Positions 29,233 through 37,179 of a stretch of 51,889 nt of DNA are shown piece after piece; positions within the stretch are counted from its first letter, which is position 1; every line of letters begins with the position of its first letter. The position numbers and the translations under genes are program-made. The notes beneath the pieces are model-generated. The model saw only the letters and a program-made list of their open reading frames with translations. It did not search any database and was not told where the DNA came from. Source of the stretch: Burkholderiales bacterium. Its GTDB lineage: Bacteria > Pseudomonadota > Gammaproteobacteria > Burkholderiales > Ga0077523. The stretch covers positions 1 to 51,889 of the forward strand of contig JALHMS010000031.1 in assembly GCA_022843925.1 (NCBI GenBank), in the 5' to 3' direction.

Positions 29233-30714
29233 ATGCGACCCACCGCCGATACCTCCTTCCCCGCGCCGCCCCGGTCGGCAGGCGCGACGCGACGACTGGC
29301 CGATCTTCCCGGCCCGCCCGGTCGCTGGATCGTCGGCAATCTCCTCGATGTCGACGTGGGCCAGCTGCACCGCATCCTGTACCGCTGGGCCGACCGGTAC
29401 GGCCCGCTGTATCGCATCCGCCTCATGCAGCATCCGATGCTGGTGGTGGCGGATCCCGTGCTGATCCACGACATCCTGCGGCAGCGCCCCGAATCCTTCA
29501 TGCGCCAACGTTCCCTGCGTTCCGCGATGCTCGAGGTCGGCGTGGACGGCGTGTTCAATGCGGAGGGCCGGGACTGGCGCCGCCAGCGCGCGCTGGCCAT
29601 GCACGCGCTCAACACGCGGCACCTGCGGGGATTCTTCCCGCGCCTCGAGGCGGTCACCGGACGACTGCAGCGGCGCTGGCAACGCGCGGCCGACGAAGGC
29701 ACCGTGCTCGACATCCAGCGCGAACTCATGCGGTTCACGGTCGACGTGACGACGGGTCTCGCGTTCGGCCACGACCTCAACACCATCGAGCAGGACGGGG
29801 ACCTCATCCAGACGCACATGGAGAAGCTGTTCCCCGCCCTGCTGCGGCGGACCATGGCCCCGTATCCGTACTGGCGGTGGTTCCGCCTGCCTGCCGATCG
29901 CGCGCTCGATCGGGCGATGGCCGAGGTCCGGCGGCTCGTGACATCGATGATCGAGGACTGCCGGCGACGCGTGGCCGCAGACCCGGTCCGGCGGGCACAT
30001 CCGACGAACTTCATCGAGGCGATGCTGGCTGCGCAGGACGACGAAGCCCGCGGGTTCAGCGACGCCGAGATCTTCGGCAATGCCATCACGATGCTGGTCG
30101 CCGGCGAGGACACCACGGCGAACGCGATCTCGTGGATGCTGCATCTCATGATCGACCGGCCGGAAGTGCAGACGCGGCTGCAAGCCGAGGTCGATGCAGT
30201 GCTCGGCCATGCCGACCGTCCGTTGGACCACGCGGCGGCCGACGGACTCGACTACATCGAGGCGATGGCCCACGAGGCGCTGCGGATTAAGCCGGTGGCG
30301 CCGTTCCTTTCGCTGGAACCGCTCGTCGACGCGCAGATCGGCGACGTCCACGTGCCCGCCGGCACGGGCGTCCTGGCGCTCAACGGCTATCCGGGCACGA
30401 CCGGAGCGCACTTCGCGCGACCGGACGACTTCCGCCCGGAGCGCTGGATGGCCGCCGAGCGCGCCCCCGCGGATGCCCACGAAACGCGGGCGTTCATGCC
30501 CTTCGGTGCGGGGCCCCGGTACTGTCCGGGGCGACATCTCGCCATGCTCGAGATCAAGATGGTGATGGCGATGATCGCGCGGCACTTCGACGTCCGGCGC
30601 GCCCCCGGGACGGCCCCGGCCGAGGAACTGTTCGCGTTCACGCTGATGCCGAAGGACCTGTTCGTGCAGCTCGTCCCGCGCGCGCCGGCCGGCGTCACGG
30701 CAGCGGGCGGCTGA
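29233..30714 (+). CDS. Cytochrome P450
   Basis: 493-residue P450 monooxygenase of unknown substrate. The heme-binding loop FGAGPRYCPGRHLA has the axial Cys431, the I-helix carries AGEDTTAN from residue 290, and the K-helix EALR (ExxR) is near 355. The Pro-rich start LPGPPGRWIVGNLL resembles long-chain-type and CYP102/CYP4-like bacterial P450s. There is no membrane anchor and no fused reductase. It is divergent from bphO (177 bases apart), and its end overlaps the convergent porin-like gene by 20 bases. No ferredoxin or reductase gene is adjacent. Confidence 0.95.
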   Translation: MRPTADTSFPAPPRSAGATRRLADLPGPPGRWIVGNLLDVDVGQLHRILYRWADRYGPLYRIRLMQHPMLVVADPVLIHDILRQRPESFMRQRSLRSAMLEVGVDGVFNAEGRDWRRQRALAMHALNTRHLRGFFPRLEAVTGRLQRRWQRAADEGTVLDIQRELMRFTVDVTTGLAFGHDLNTIEQDGDLIQTHMEKLFPALLRRTMAPYPYWRWFRLPADRALDRAMAEVRRLVTSMIEDCRRRVAADPVRRAHPTNFIEAMLAAQDDEARGFSDAEIFGNAITMLVAGEDTTANAISWMLHLMIDRPEVQTRLQAEVDAVLGHADRPLDHAAADGLDYIEAMAHEALRIKPVAPFLSLEPLVDAQIGDVHVPAGTGVLALNGYPGTTGAHFARPDDFRPERWMAAERAPADAHETRAFMPFGAGPRYCPGRHLAMLEIKMVMAMIARHFDVRRAPGTAPAEELFAFTLMPKDLFVQLVPRAPAGVTAAGG

Positions 30715-31447
30715 TCGACAGCACAGGCCCGAAGCCGCATCGCCGGCCCGTGCCGTAGCAGGCGTCATCGGGGCGATCGGTGCCCGCCAGCGCCGCCTCG
30801 AACTGGAACCCCCGCCACAGCGTCTGCAGGCCGATGCGGGCGTCGATGTGGCGCTCGGAGGTCGCATCGGCGCGGCCGCGCTCGGCGGCCAGGTGCAGCG
30901 CGCCGGCCTGGGCGAAGTACTGGATCTCGTCCGTGAGCGCACCGGCGTAGATCGCCTGGACGTACCACGATCCGGCGGCCTGCTCGTAGTGCCGGTTCGA
31001 GCGGAAGACGCGGGCCGAAAAGCCGCCGCGGGAGACCCCCGCGAAAACCTCGGCATAGCCATAGCCCTGGAGGCGCGCCGGACCGGAGTAGTCGTATCGC
31101 AGCATCCCGACCTCCCAGGCGAACGGGCCGACATCCCGTGCAAACCCGCCGTAGTAGAGGAACTCGACGTTCGTCCCCAGGGCGGACGGCCCGAGGCGCA
31201 CGGTCGTTGCCTGCCCCCCGGCGAAGAGACCCGAGGCGTGATCCCAGGCCACGGAGACCTGGGCCGCCGGCCGCCGGTCGCTGAACGACACGCCGCGATG
31301 CAGGTAGTCGGACACGACCCCCACCGCACCGGTCCACTGCGCATCCGCGCGCGCGGCGATCAGCAGGAGTGCGATGCCGAGGCCCGGAAAGAGGGCCGTC
31401 CGCCGGCCGTCAAGGAGGCGGAGGGCGACGCGCGACGGCAGTGGCAT
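30695..31447 (-). CDS. TorF-family putative outer-membrane protein
   Basis: 250-residue protein with a Sec signal peptide (hydrophobic LFPGLGIALLLIAARADAQ, cleavage about residue 36). Repeating amphipathic beta-strand segments follow (WTGAVGVVSDYLHRGVSFSDRRPAAQVSV), matching the TorF/Gcw_chp family of putative porins. I chose the ATG at 31447, just before the signal peptide; it overlaps the end of the protease gene by 38 bases, so the two are likely co-transcribed. A longer frame to 31573 would bury the signal peptide. Function unknown; an outer-membrane beta-barrel is likely. Confidence 0.75.
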   Translation of the reverse strand: MPLPSRVALRLLDGRRTALFPGLGIALLLIAARADAQWTGAVGVVSDYLHRGVSFSDRRPAAQVSVAWDHASGLFAGGQATTVRLGPSALGTNVEFLYYGGFARDVGPFAWEVGMLRYDYSGPARLQGYGYAEVFAGVSRGGFSARVFRSNRHYEQAAGSWYVQAIYAGALTDEIQYFAQAGALHLAAERGRADATSERHIDARIGLQTLWRGFQFEAALAGTDRPDDACYGTGRRCGFGPVLSISRPLP

Positions 31448-32759
31448 CGGAACGGGAGGCACATCGCGCTCCGGGGTCCACCCGCACCAGCGCCGCGCAC
31501 GGATCGATCCCGGACATGGCCGTGGCGCCGTCGGGACCGGAGGCAGCGAGGGCGGCGGAGAGTCGGACCGCATCGAGCGAAGGCGCGCGCGCCAGCAGCA
31601 GCGCCGCCACCCCGCTCACGTGCGCCGCCGCGAAGGAATCACCGGACACGTACGCCCAGCGCGCGCCGGGCAGGGTGGTGAGCACCTCCTCACCGGGTGC
31701 CTTCAGGAGGCGCTGGCTCGCACCGGGGAAGTGACTGCCCGCGACGGCGAGGACCTGCGGATGGGATGCCGGGAATCCCCCCTCGGGCGCCGCGCGATCG
31801 GCCGCCGCGACCACCACGCCACCGCGGGCGGAAAAGCGGTCGATGAGCGCACCCAACAGACGGTCGGGCGGCCCCGTGAGGCTCAGGTTCACGACCCGCG
31901 CCTCCGCGGTGAAAGCGCGCTGGAAGGCCTTGGCCACGGCGAAGGTGTCGCACGAGGCCTCCTGCGCGTCGGGACTGCGTTGTCGGCACGCCCGCAGCGC
32001 CAGCATCTTCGCGCCGGGTGCCACGCCCACCGTGCCCACGCCGTTGTCGGCCCGGGCGCCGATGATCCCGGCCACGGCGGTGCCATGCATCTCCACGCGA
32101 TTGCCCCCGCCGATGAAATCCTGCGCGGCCGTCAACTGGCCGGCGAGGTCCGGATGCGCCTCGTCGACACCGCTGTCGATGACTGCAATGCGCACGCCGC
32201 GGCCCGTGGTCACGCCGTGCATGTCGGACAGATCGAGCGCGCGGGCAGACGTCTGCAGCGGGTAGTACGGATCGTTGCGGGCAAGCGTGCGGTATTCCGA
32301 TACCTGCTGGGCCCATCCCACCCGGGCGTCGTGGCCGACGGTTTCGACGAACCGCTCGGCGGTCGTCCCCGCGGGCACAGCCATCAGGATGCAGTGCAAT
32401 CCCAGCGCCGGCATCGGCCAGGCCTCCAGGATCGTCCCGCCGTGGTCCGTGACGAGCCCCCTGGCGAGGCCGAGGACGCGCGCACGCCTTGCCGTGTCGA
32501 GATAGCCGCCACCGGCCCCGGGACGGAAGTGCGTCGGCGCGGCGTCGGGCAGCATCACGAGCACGCGCTCGCCATGCATCCCGGCCGACGGTTGACCACT
32601 GTCGACGTCCGCCGCAGGCGGCGTCGCGGCGCACCCCGCCAACCCTGCGAGGATGCCCATGGTCGCCAGCGCGAGCGCGGCCGGCAGACATCGAAGACGC
32701 CTACGATGACATCGGTCGGGTCGCACGGACCGGTCCGTCGGGTTCGCCCTGGTGGTCAT
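31410..32759 (-). CDS. S8 subtilisin-like lipoprotein protease
   Basis: 449-residue subtilase with catalytic Asp195 (VIDSGVDEAHPDL), His225 (MHGTAVAGII) and Ser375 (GDSFAAAHVSG). The N-terminus has a signal sequence and a lipobox LAGC (Cys43), indicating a membrane-anchored periplasmic lipoprotein. Residues about 64-155 look like an I9-type propeptide, followed by EYRTLARNDPYY at the usual pro/mature junction. The oxyanion-hole segment reads VVVAAADRA where subtilases normally have AAGN, so Asn is replaced by Asp. The ATG overlaps the anti-sigma stop as ATGA. Probably activated by self-cleavage and coupled to the sigma system upstream. Confidence 0.92.
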   Translation of the reverse strand: MTTRANPTDRSVRPDRCHRRRLRCLPAALALATMGILAGLAGCAATPPAADVDSGQPSAGMHGERVLVMLPDAAPTHFRPGAGGGYLDTARRARVLGLARGLVTDHGGTILEAWPMPALGLHCILMAVPAGTTAERFVETVGHDARVGWAQQVSEYRTLARNDPYYPLQTSARALDLSDMHGVTTGRGVRIAVIDSGVDEAHPDLAGQLTAAQDFIGGGNRVEMHGTAVAGIIGARADNGVGTVGVAPGAKMLALRACRQRSPDAQEASCDTFAVAKAFQRAFTAEARVVNLSLTGPPDRLLGALIDRFSARGGVVVAAADRAAPEGGFPASHPQVLAVAGSHFPGASQRLLKAPGEEVLTTLPGARWAYVSGDSFAAAHVSGVAALLLARAPSLDAVRLSAALAASGPDGATAMSGIDPCAALVRVDPGARCASRSDATAVARRPPPP

Positions 32760-33406
32760 GGCGACGGCGTCGCGAGATCCACACGCACCACCGCGCTGCT
32801 CTGCCGCAGCTGCTCCGCGACCGCGGATGCCCGGGCGGCGGCGACTTCGATGACGTACAGCCCGTCCCCCGTCGGGCCGTCGACCACCCGTGCATCGGCC
32901 GCCACCAGCACCCGGCGGATCGCGATCTCCGGCTGGGCACTGTCGAAAGCGACGATCAGCCGGCCGCGATCCGTGGATGCCGCGGGGGCGGCCAGGGTGC
33001 GGTACTCGATCTCCGGCACGCTGCGCAATCCGATCGCGCCAAGGGCCGCGAGCGCGCCCACCTGCACCACGACCAGCATCCGCAGCACCCGAGCGTCATC
33101 CCACAGGCGGAAGAGCCCCCGGCGCCGGGGTGGCACCGGCGGAAGCGGGGTCCGGGCATCGGCAGCATCGAGGCGGACGGACAGACGGCCGAGCGCGAGG
33201 TCGCGGCCGGGATCGACATCGTACTCGCGGACGTCGTCGGCGATGGAGCGCAGACGGGCGATGTCGGCACGGCACCGCTCGCACTGCCCGATGTGGCTCT
33301 CGACGAACGCGCGCTCGGCGGCGTCGAGCGTGCCGTTCACATACCACGGCAGGAGGACTTCGCTCCGCGCATGGGCGGCGTTGGCCAATTCGAGGATGTC
33401 GGCCAT
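32756..33406 (-). CDS. Membrane anti-sigma factor (zinc-finger) with periplasmic I9-like domain
   Basis: 216-residue protein. The N-terminus carries a ZAS-type zinc motif (H38-x3-C42-x2-C45, HIGQCERC) that would bind the ECF sigma factor encoded upstream. One transmembrane helix spans about 108-128, so the C-terminal part is periplasmic. After EYRTLA (134-139), residues 148-212 have an alternating strand-helix pattern (GRLIVAF..., LYVIEVAAARASAVAEQL, VVRVDLA) resembling subtilase I9 propeptides. Its stop overlaps the start of the protease gene. The family assignment for the N-terminal half is firm; the I9-like call is inference. Confidence 0.82.
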   Translation of the reverse strand: MADILELANAAHARSEVLLPWYVNGTLDAAERAFVESHIGQCERCRADIARLRSIADDVREYDVDPGRDLALGRLSVRLDAADARTPLPPVPPRRRGLFRLWDDARVLRMLVVVQVGALAALGAIGLRSVPEIEYRTLAAPAASTDRGRLIVAFDSAQPEIAIRRVLVAADARVVDGPTGDGLYVIEVAAARASAVAEQLRQSSAVVRVDLATPSP

Positions 33407-33582
33407 CTAGGCGCCTGCCGGGCTCAGGGCGATTCGGCTGCAACGGCGGGAGAACGGCGCATGCTCCGCCGCATTCTCCGCACGCATACCCGATGTGTTC
33501 GTCGAAACCGTCAAGATCCGTCCTCGCTCTCCCACGGATTCGCGATCGACCACCTGGGCCCGACCGGCTCCTGCCGTCCGGT

Positions 33583-33610
33583 CGTGACGGCAGCCACGGA
33601 TGCCGTCACG
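33583..33610 (-). terminator. Strong hairpin between sigma and anti-sigma genes
   Basis: CGTGACGGCA and TGCCGTCACG form a perfect 10-base-pair stem with an 8-base loop (33593-33600), beginning 45 bases after the sigma gene stop. No T-run follows on either strand. The surrounding 249-base gap holds nothing else I can assign. The hairpin could attenuate read-through or stabilise the sigma mRNA. Confidence 0.5.
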
Positions 33611-33655
33611 GGTCGATACGGCGTCGGGCGCAGACCTTCGACGGGACACACCGCT

Positions 33656-34249
33656 TCAACCCCGCTGTTCGAGCATGAGGCGCAGCTTGCGCCGGGCGTG
33701 GAACATGCGCGTCTTCACCGTGTCGGTCGGGCAGTCCATGATGACCGCGATCTCCGGATAGCCGCAGCCGTGGAAATAGGTCAGTTCGACGACCATGCGC
33801 TGCTCGAAGGGCAGCCGGTCGATCGCGGTTCGCAGCAGCGCTGACGACTGGCGCTGCATCAACCGCGTCTCGGGGCTGTCGAGCTGGTCCGGCGTCTCGT
33901 CGTCGGGGTGGGAGGCCACCGGGCGATCCCCGCGCTGCACGCGCTTCAGGGCCTGGCGATAGGCGATCGCGAAGATCCACGTGGAGACCCGCGAGGCATG
34001 GTTGAACGTGGCGGCGCGCGTCCAGACGGCGAACATGGTGTCGTTCAGGACCTCCTCGATGAGATCGGGCCGGCGCGTGAGGCGGTCCAGGAAGCGTCCG
34101 AGGCGCCGGTAGTACAGCCGGTACAGCACGTCGAACGCGCCGCGGTCCCGGGCGACCACGAGTCGCATGAGGTCGACCTCGCGGCGCTCCGCCTCGGGCA
34201 TCGCGGACGCTGCCGCGGGCGACGGATCGGCATCGAGGACCTGGGACAT
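33656..34249 (-). CDS. ECF-type RNA polymerase sigma factor
   Basis: 197-residue sigma-70 family factor of the extracytoplasmic-function type. It has region 2 (VLYRLYYRRLGRFLDRLTRRPDLIEEVLNDTMFAVW at about 41-76) and region 4 (LPFEQRMVVELTYFHGCGYPEIAVIMDCPTDTVKTRMFHARRKLRLML, about 144-192) with nothing between but a short linker. Met17 or Met28 are alternative starts. The membrane anti-sigma factor follows after 249 bases, unusually far for such a pair. A sigma-70-like promoter precedes it. It should control this group and unknown envelope genes. Confidence 0.92.
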   Translation of the reverse strand: MSQVLDADPSPAAASAMPEAERREVDLMRLVVARDRGAFDVLYRLYYRRLGRFLDRLTRRPDLIEEVLNDTMFAVWTRAATFNHASRVSTWIFAIAYRQALKRVQRGDRPVASHPDDETPDQLDSPETRLMQRQSSALLRTAIDRLPFEQRMVVELTYFHGCGYPEIAVIMDCPTDTVKTRMFHARRKLRLMLEQRG

Positions 34250-34298
34250 CGGGACGGGCTCCTCGTCGGGGGCAGCGGATTGCGGAGGGGGTCGGGCC

Positions 34299-34328
34299 TT
34301 TATACCGGAGGCACCGGCCGGGGTTCAA
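34299..34328 (-). promoter_or_regulatory. Predicted sigma-70 promoter for the ECF sigma gene
   Basis: On the minus strand TTGAAC (34323-34328) is followed after 18 bases by TATAAA (34299-34304), about 50 bases upstream of the sigma ATG. No ECF-like autoregulatory promoter was recognised. The region is shared with the divergent cytochrome gene, for which TATACT at about 34358 could be a -10. Confidence 0.5.
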
Positions 34329-34498
34329 TCGCGGCAGCGGCCGTGGGCGGCGGCTCGCCTATACTTCGGCCCCCGGGGCGGACACCCTCGGCGGGCGAAA
34401 CTCCGGGAGGCGATCCCGGTCGATGCGGCACCGGGCCCACCCGGGTCGGCCCCCGAGCAGTCCCCCCACGAACGACAAGCTACAGCGGAGAGGAAAGA

Positions 34499-35059
34499 AT
34501 GCGATCTCGAACCCTGGCCTGCGTCCTCGCAGCCACCCTGGCTGCTTGGTCGGCCGCCGACCCGGCCACTGCCGCGAAGTCCGACTCCTGTGCGCACTGC
34601 CACGGCACCGACGGCAACTCCAGCTCCGGCAGCTTCCCGAGCCTCGCGGGGCAGACGAAGGACTACCTCGTCACCCAGATCAAGGCCTTCAAGACCGGGG
34701 CGCGCAAGAACGCCATGATGTCGCCCTCCGTGGGCGTGCTGTCGGACCAGGATGTCGTGGATGTCGCGGAGTACTTCGCTTCCCAGACCATGACCCGCGG
34801 CTCGTTCAAGCCCGACCCGGCGCTCGTCACGAAGGGCAAGCAGATCGCCGAGGAGACCCAGTGCGCGGCATGCCACCAGGCCGGCCTGAAGGGGCTGGGC
34901 GAGTTCCCGCGGATCGCCCGCCAGAAGTACCCGTACATCGTGAAGCAGTTGAAGGACTATCGCGAAGGTGTGCGCGTGAACGAGGTGATGGGGCCGCTCG
35001 CCAAGACCCTCACCGACGAGCAGATCGAGGCGCTGGCCCACTACATCGCCGGTCTCTGA
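34499..35059 (+). CDS. Dihaem cytochrome c (c4-like)
   Basis: 186-residue periplasmic electron carrier with a Sec signal peptide (cleavage after ATAA, about residue 26) and two CxxCH motifs, CAHCH (near residue 31) and CAACH (near 125). Each half has a C-terminal Met-containing segment (KNAMMSPSVGVL and NEVMGPLAKTL) that can supply the sixth haem ligand, as in cytochrome c4. ATG at 34499 has GAGAGGA upstream. It may donate electrons to terminal oxidases or to the reaction centre; neither is shown here. It is divergent from the ECF sigma factor. Confidence 0.92.
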   Translation: MRSRTLACVLAATLAAWSAADPATAAKSDSCAHCHGTDGNSSSGSFPSLAGQTKDYLVTQIKAFKTGARKNAMMSPSVGVLSDQDVVDVAEYFASQTMTRGSFKPDPALVTKGKQIAEETQCAACHQAGLKGLGEFPRIARQKYPYIVKQLKDYREGVRVNEVMGPLAKTLTDEQIEALAHYIAGL

Positions 35060-35127
35060 CCGACCCGCCGCGGCGATCATCCTCCCGGCGGATCGTCGCA
35101 CCACCTCCCCGTCCACGGATCCTTGCC

Positions 35128-36252
35128 TTGACCACTCACCACGAACCCGCGCCGGTCCGCATCGAACTTCTGAGCACCGCCGACGGGCATGGGATCGGCC
35201 GCATCACCCTCGACCATCCCGCCACGCTGAATGCGCTGACCCCGGCCATCGTCGCCGCCATCTCCGGGGCCCTGCACGGCTGGGCTGCGGATCCCGCTGT
35301 CGTGGCCGTGCTGATGGACAGCTCGAGCGAGAAGGCCTTCTCGGCTGGCGCGAACCTCCAGGCCATGTACCGCGCCATCCGCACGGACGACGCGTCCGCG
35401 CGCGACGCTGCGACGCTCGCTTTCTTCGCACCGGAGTACCGGCTCGACCACGACATCCATCACTACCCCAAACCGGTCATCGCGTGGATGCACGGCATCG
35501 TGATGGGCGGCGGCGTCGGCCTCGCGTGCGGCGCGAGCCATCGCGTGGTCACGGCCACGACGAAGTTCGCGATGCCCGAGATCGCCATCGGCCTCTTCCC
35601 CGACGTGGGGGGTTCCTGGTTCCTGCAACGGATGCCCGCGCGTCTCGGCCGCTATCTCGCGCTCACCGGTGCGCGGCTCGGCCCGGGGGACACGATTGCG
35701 CTCGGGATGGCCGATCTGCCGATCCCGCACGAGCGGAAGACGGATGTGGTCGCGGCACTCGTCGCTGCGCCGTGGGGTGCCGATGCAGCAGGCCGGCGCG
35801 CCTGCGTCGATACCATCCTGCAGGGCGCCGCCGACTGGTCCACGCTGCCGGCCGCGGAGTTCATGGCGCATCTCCCGGGCATCGCCGCCATCGCCAACAC
35901 GACGTCGCCCGAGGCGTTCCTCGCTGCGATCACCGACGCCGCCGGCAGGGACCCGTGGTTCGAGCCCCATCGTCACGCGCTGGTCCACGGATCACCGGCG
36001 TCCGCGGCATTGTCGTGGGCGCTGCAGGACCGCCTGCACGGCGCGTCGCTCGCAGAGGTGCTCCGCCTGGAGCTGGCCGCCGCGATGGGCTGCGCCGCCG
36101 ACGGCGACTTCGCGGAAGGCATCCGCGCGCTGATCGTCGACAAGGACAAGTCGCCGAAGTGGCGCTGGTCGACGCTCGCCGAGGCCGCGGCGAACGTCGA
36201 GACGCTGCTGCAGCCGCGGTGGACGGGAGAGCATCCGCTGGCGGATCTGTAG
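35128..36252 (+). CDS. 3-hydroxyisobutyryl-CoA hydrolase (enoyl-CoA hydratase family)
   Basis: 374-residue crotonase-fold protein of the HIBCH branch, which cleaves 3-hydroxyisobutyryl-CoA in valine degradation. The segments KPVIAWMHGIVMGGGVGLACGASHRV (about 115-140) and FAMPEIAIGLFPDVGGSWFLQRMP (about 150-173) are diagnostic, the latter distinguishing hydrolases from hydratases. The start is taken as TTG at 35128 (MTTHHEPAPVRIEL) because no ATG or GTG lies near the beginning of similarity; it has no clear ribosome site. It stands 68 bases after the cytochrome gene. Confidence 0.88.
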   Translation: MTTHHEPAPVRIELLSTADGHGIGRITLDHPATLNALTPAIVAAISGALHGWAADPAVVAVLMDSSSEKAFSAGANLQAMYRAIRTDDASARDAATLAFFAPEYRLDHDIHHYPKPVIAWMHGIVMGGGVGLACGASHRVVTATTKFAMPEIAIGLFPDVGGSWFLQRMPARLGRYLALTGARLGPGDTIALGMADLPIPHERKTDVVAALVAAPWGADAAGRRACVDTILQGAADWSTLPAAEFMAHLPGIAAIANTTSPEAFLAAITDAAGRDPWFEPHRHALVHGSPASAALSWALQDRLHGASLAEVLRLELAAAMGCAADGDFAEGIRALIVDKDKSPKWRWSTLAEAAANVETLLQPRWTGEHPLADL

Positions 36253-36319
36253 CACCCGGAGGCGCGCGTCGCCGGCCCCATCATTTCACCGTCGGTTCAC
36301 CCCACATGGAAAGCCAATC

Positions 36320-36634
36320 ATGCTGAAGATCTCCCCCGAAGAGCAGAAATGGGTCCACGCCAAGCAGCCGGGCGTGATGCGGGCCGTAATGCGCGACGTC
36401 GAAGGCGGCGGGCGCACCTCGCTCATCCGCGTCGCCAAGGGCGCCACCATCGAGATGCACGGGCACATCGGCATCGAGGAGGTCTACGTGGTATCGGGAT
36501 CGCTACGCGTCGGGGAGTTCAAGCTGGCGGCGGGCGATTACCACTTCACGGGCCCGGGCGAGACGCACGACCTCGAGGCGTACGAGGATTCGGTGTTCTT
36601 CGCGGTGACGGAGAAGGTGATCCCGGGGCGGTGA
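36320..36634 (+). CDS. Small cupin-domain protein
   Basis: 104-residue single-domain cupin. The metal-binding motif 1 is seen as MHGHIGIEEVYVVSGSLRVG (residues about 46-65, H47, H49 and E53/E54) and motif 2 as GDYHFTGPGETHD (about 72-84). Substrate cannot be deduced; such proteins bind metals and act as small-molecule or stress-response factors, for example ChrR-like cupin domains. It stands alone, 67 bases after the CoA hydrolase gene and before the repeat array. Confidence 0.85.
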   Translation: MLKISPEEQKWVHAKQPGVMRAVMRDVEGGGRTSLIRVAKGATIEMHGHIGIEEVYVVSGSLRVGEFKLAAGDYHFTGPGETHDLEAYEDSVFFAVTEKVIPGR

Positions 36635-36667
36635 GGTTGTTGATGGCCTCGGTCGATGTACGCGACC

Positions 36668-36689
36668 TGTAGGAGGGGCCCACGGCCCC
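36668..36689. repeat. Short REP-like hairpin
   Basis: TGTAGGAGGGGCCCACGGCCCC forms a GGGGCC/GGCCCC stem with a 3-base loop. It shares the GTAGGAG head of the adjoining REP array, so it looks like a diverged or partial single copy. Confidence 0.55.
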
Positions 36690-37046
36690 TGTAGGAGCGG
36701 GCCATGCCCGCGAAAGCGGTAGATGCAAGGAAACACTTCACCCGGAACGATTGCTTTCGCGGCCATGGGCCGCTCCTACAAAGGCACGGTCCACTCCGAC
36801 GTCGGCGGCACGCGACGGTTTCTGTAGGAGCGGGCCATGCCCGCGAAAGCGGTAGATGCAAGGAAACGCTTCACCCGGAACGATTGCTTTCGCGGCCATG
36901 GGCCGCTCCTACAAAGGCACGGTCCACTCCGACGTCGGCGGCACGCGACGGTTTCTGTAGGAGCGGGCCATGCCCGCGAAAGCGGTAGATGCAAGGAAAC
37001 GCTTCACCCGGAACGATTGCTTTCGCGGCCACGGGCCGCTCCTACA
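36690..37046. repeat. Three tandem REP-pair elements (133-bp period)
   Basis: Three near-identical 91-base elements start at 36690, 36823 and 36956 and end at 36780, 36913 and 37046, separated by 42 bases that are also repeated. Each has 28-base arms (TGTAGGAGCGG-type head ... CCGCTCCTACA-type tail) that pair with only two mismatches around a 35-base loop. Each arm contains its own GC hairpin (GCGGGC-cat-GCCCGC). This is the BIME-like layout of REP sequences mobilised by REP-associated transposases. No such transposase gene is in the window. The whole 545-base gap 36635-37179 has no gene; a further ACGTGGC/GCCACGT inverted repeat lies at about 37051-37081. Confidence 0.9.
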
Positions 37047-37179
37047 AAAACACGTGGCCTGTTCCCAATGTCGGTGCCACGTCACTGGGGGATATACGAG
37101 GGGCCCTCCCCTTGTTGGTACGACCTGCGGCCCAGCCGCCGCGGGCCACCGGCCCGAGAGGCGGCCCATGCCGAGCCTG

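Noticed and set aside
33407-33649. 80-codon minus-strand frame between the sigma and anti-sigma genes
   Set aside because: No ribosome site, no recognisable features, Arg/Ser-rich; the hairpin lies within it. A small gene cannot be excluded but is not supported.
34423-35127. Upstream extension of the 3-hydroxyisobutyryl-CoA hydrolase frame through the cytochrome gene
   Set aside because: Similarity begins only after 35128, and the extension overlaps the cytochrome c gene in another frame.
36690-37046. Triple repeat considered as a CRISPR array
   Set aside because: The 42-base spacers are themselves repeated and the 91-base units are internally self-complementary, which fits REP pairs and not CRISPR.
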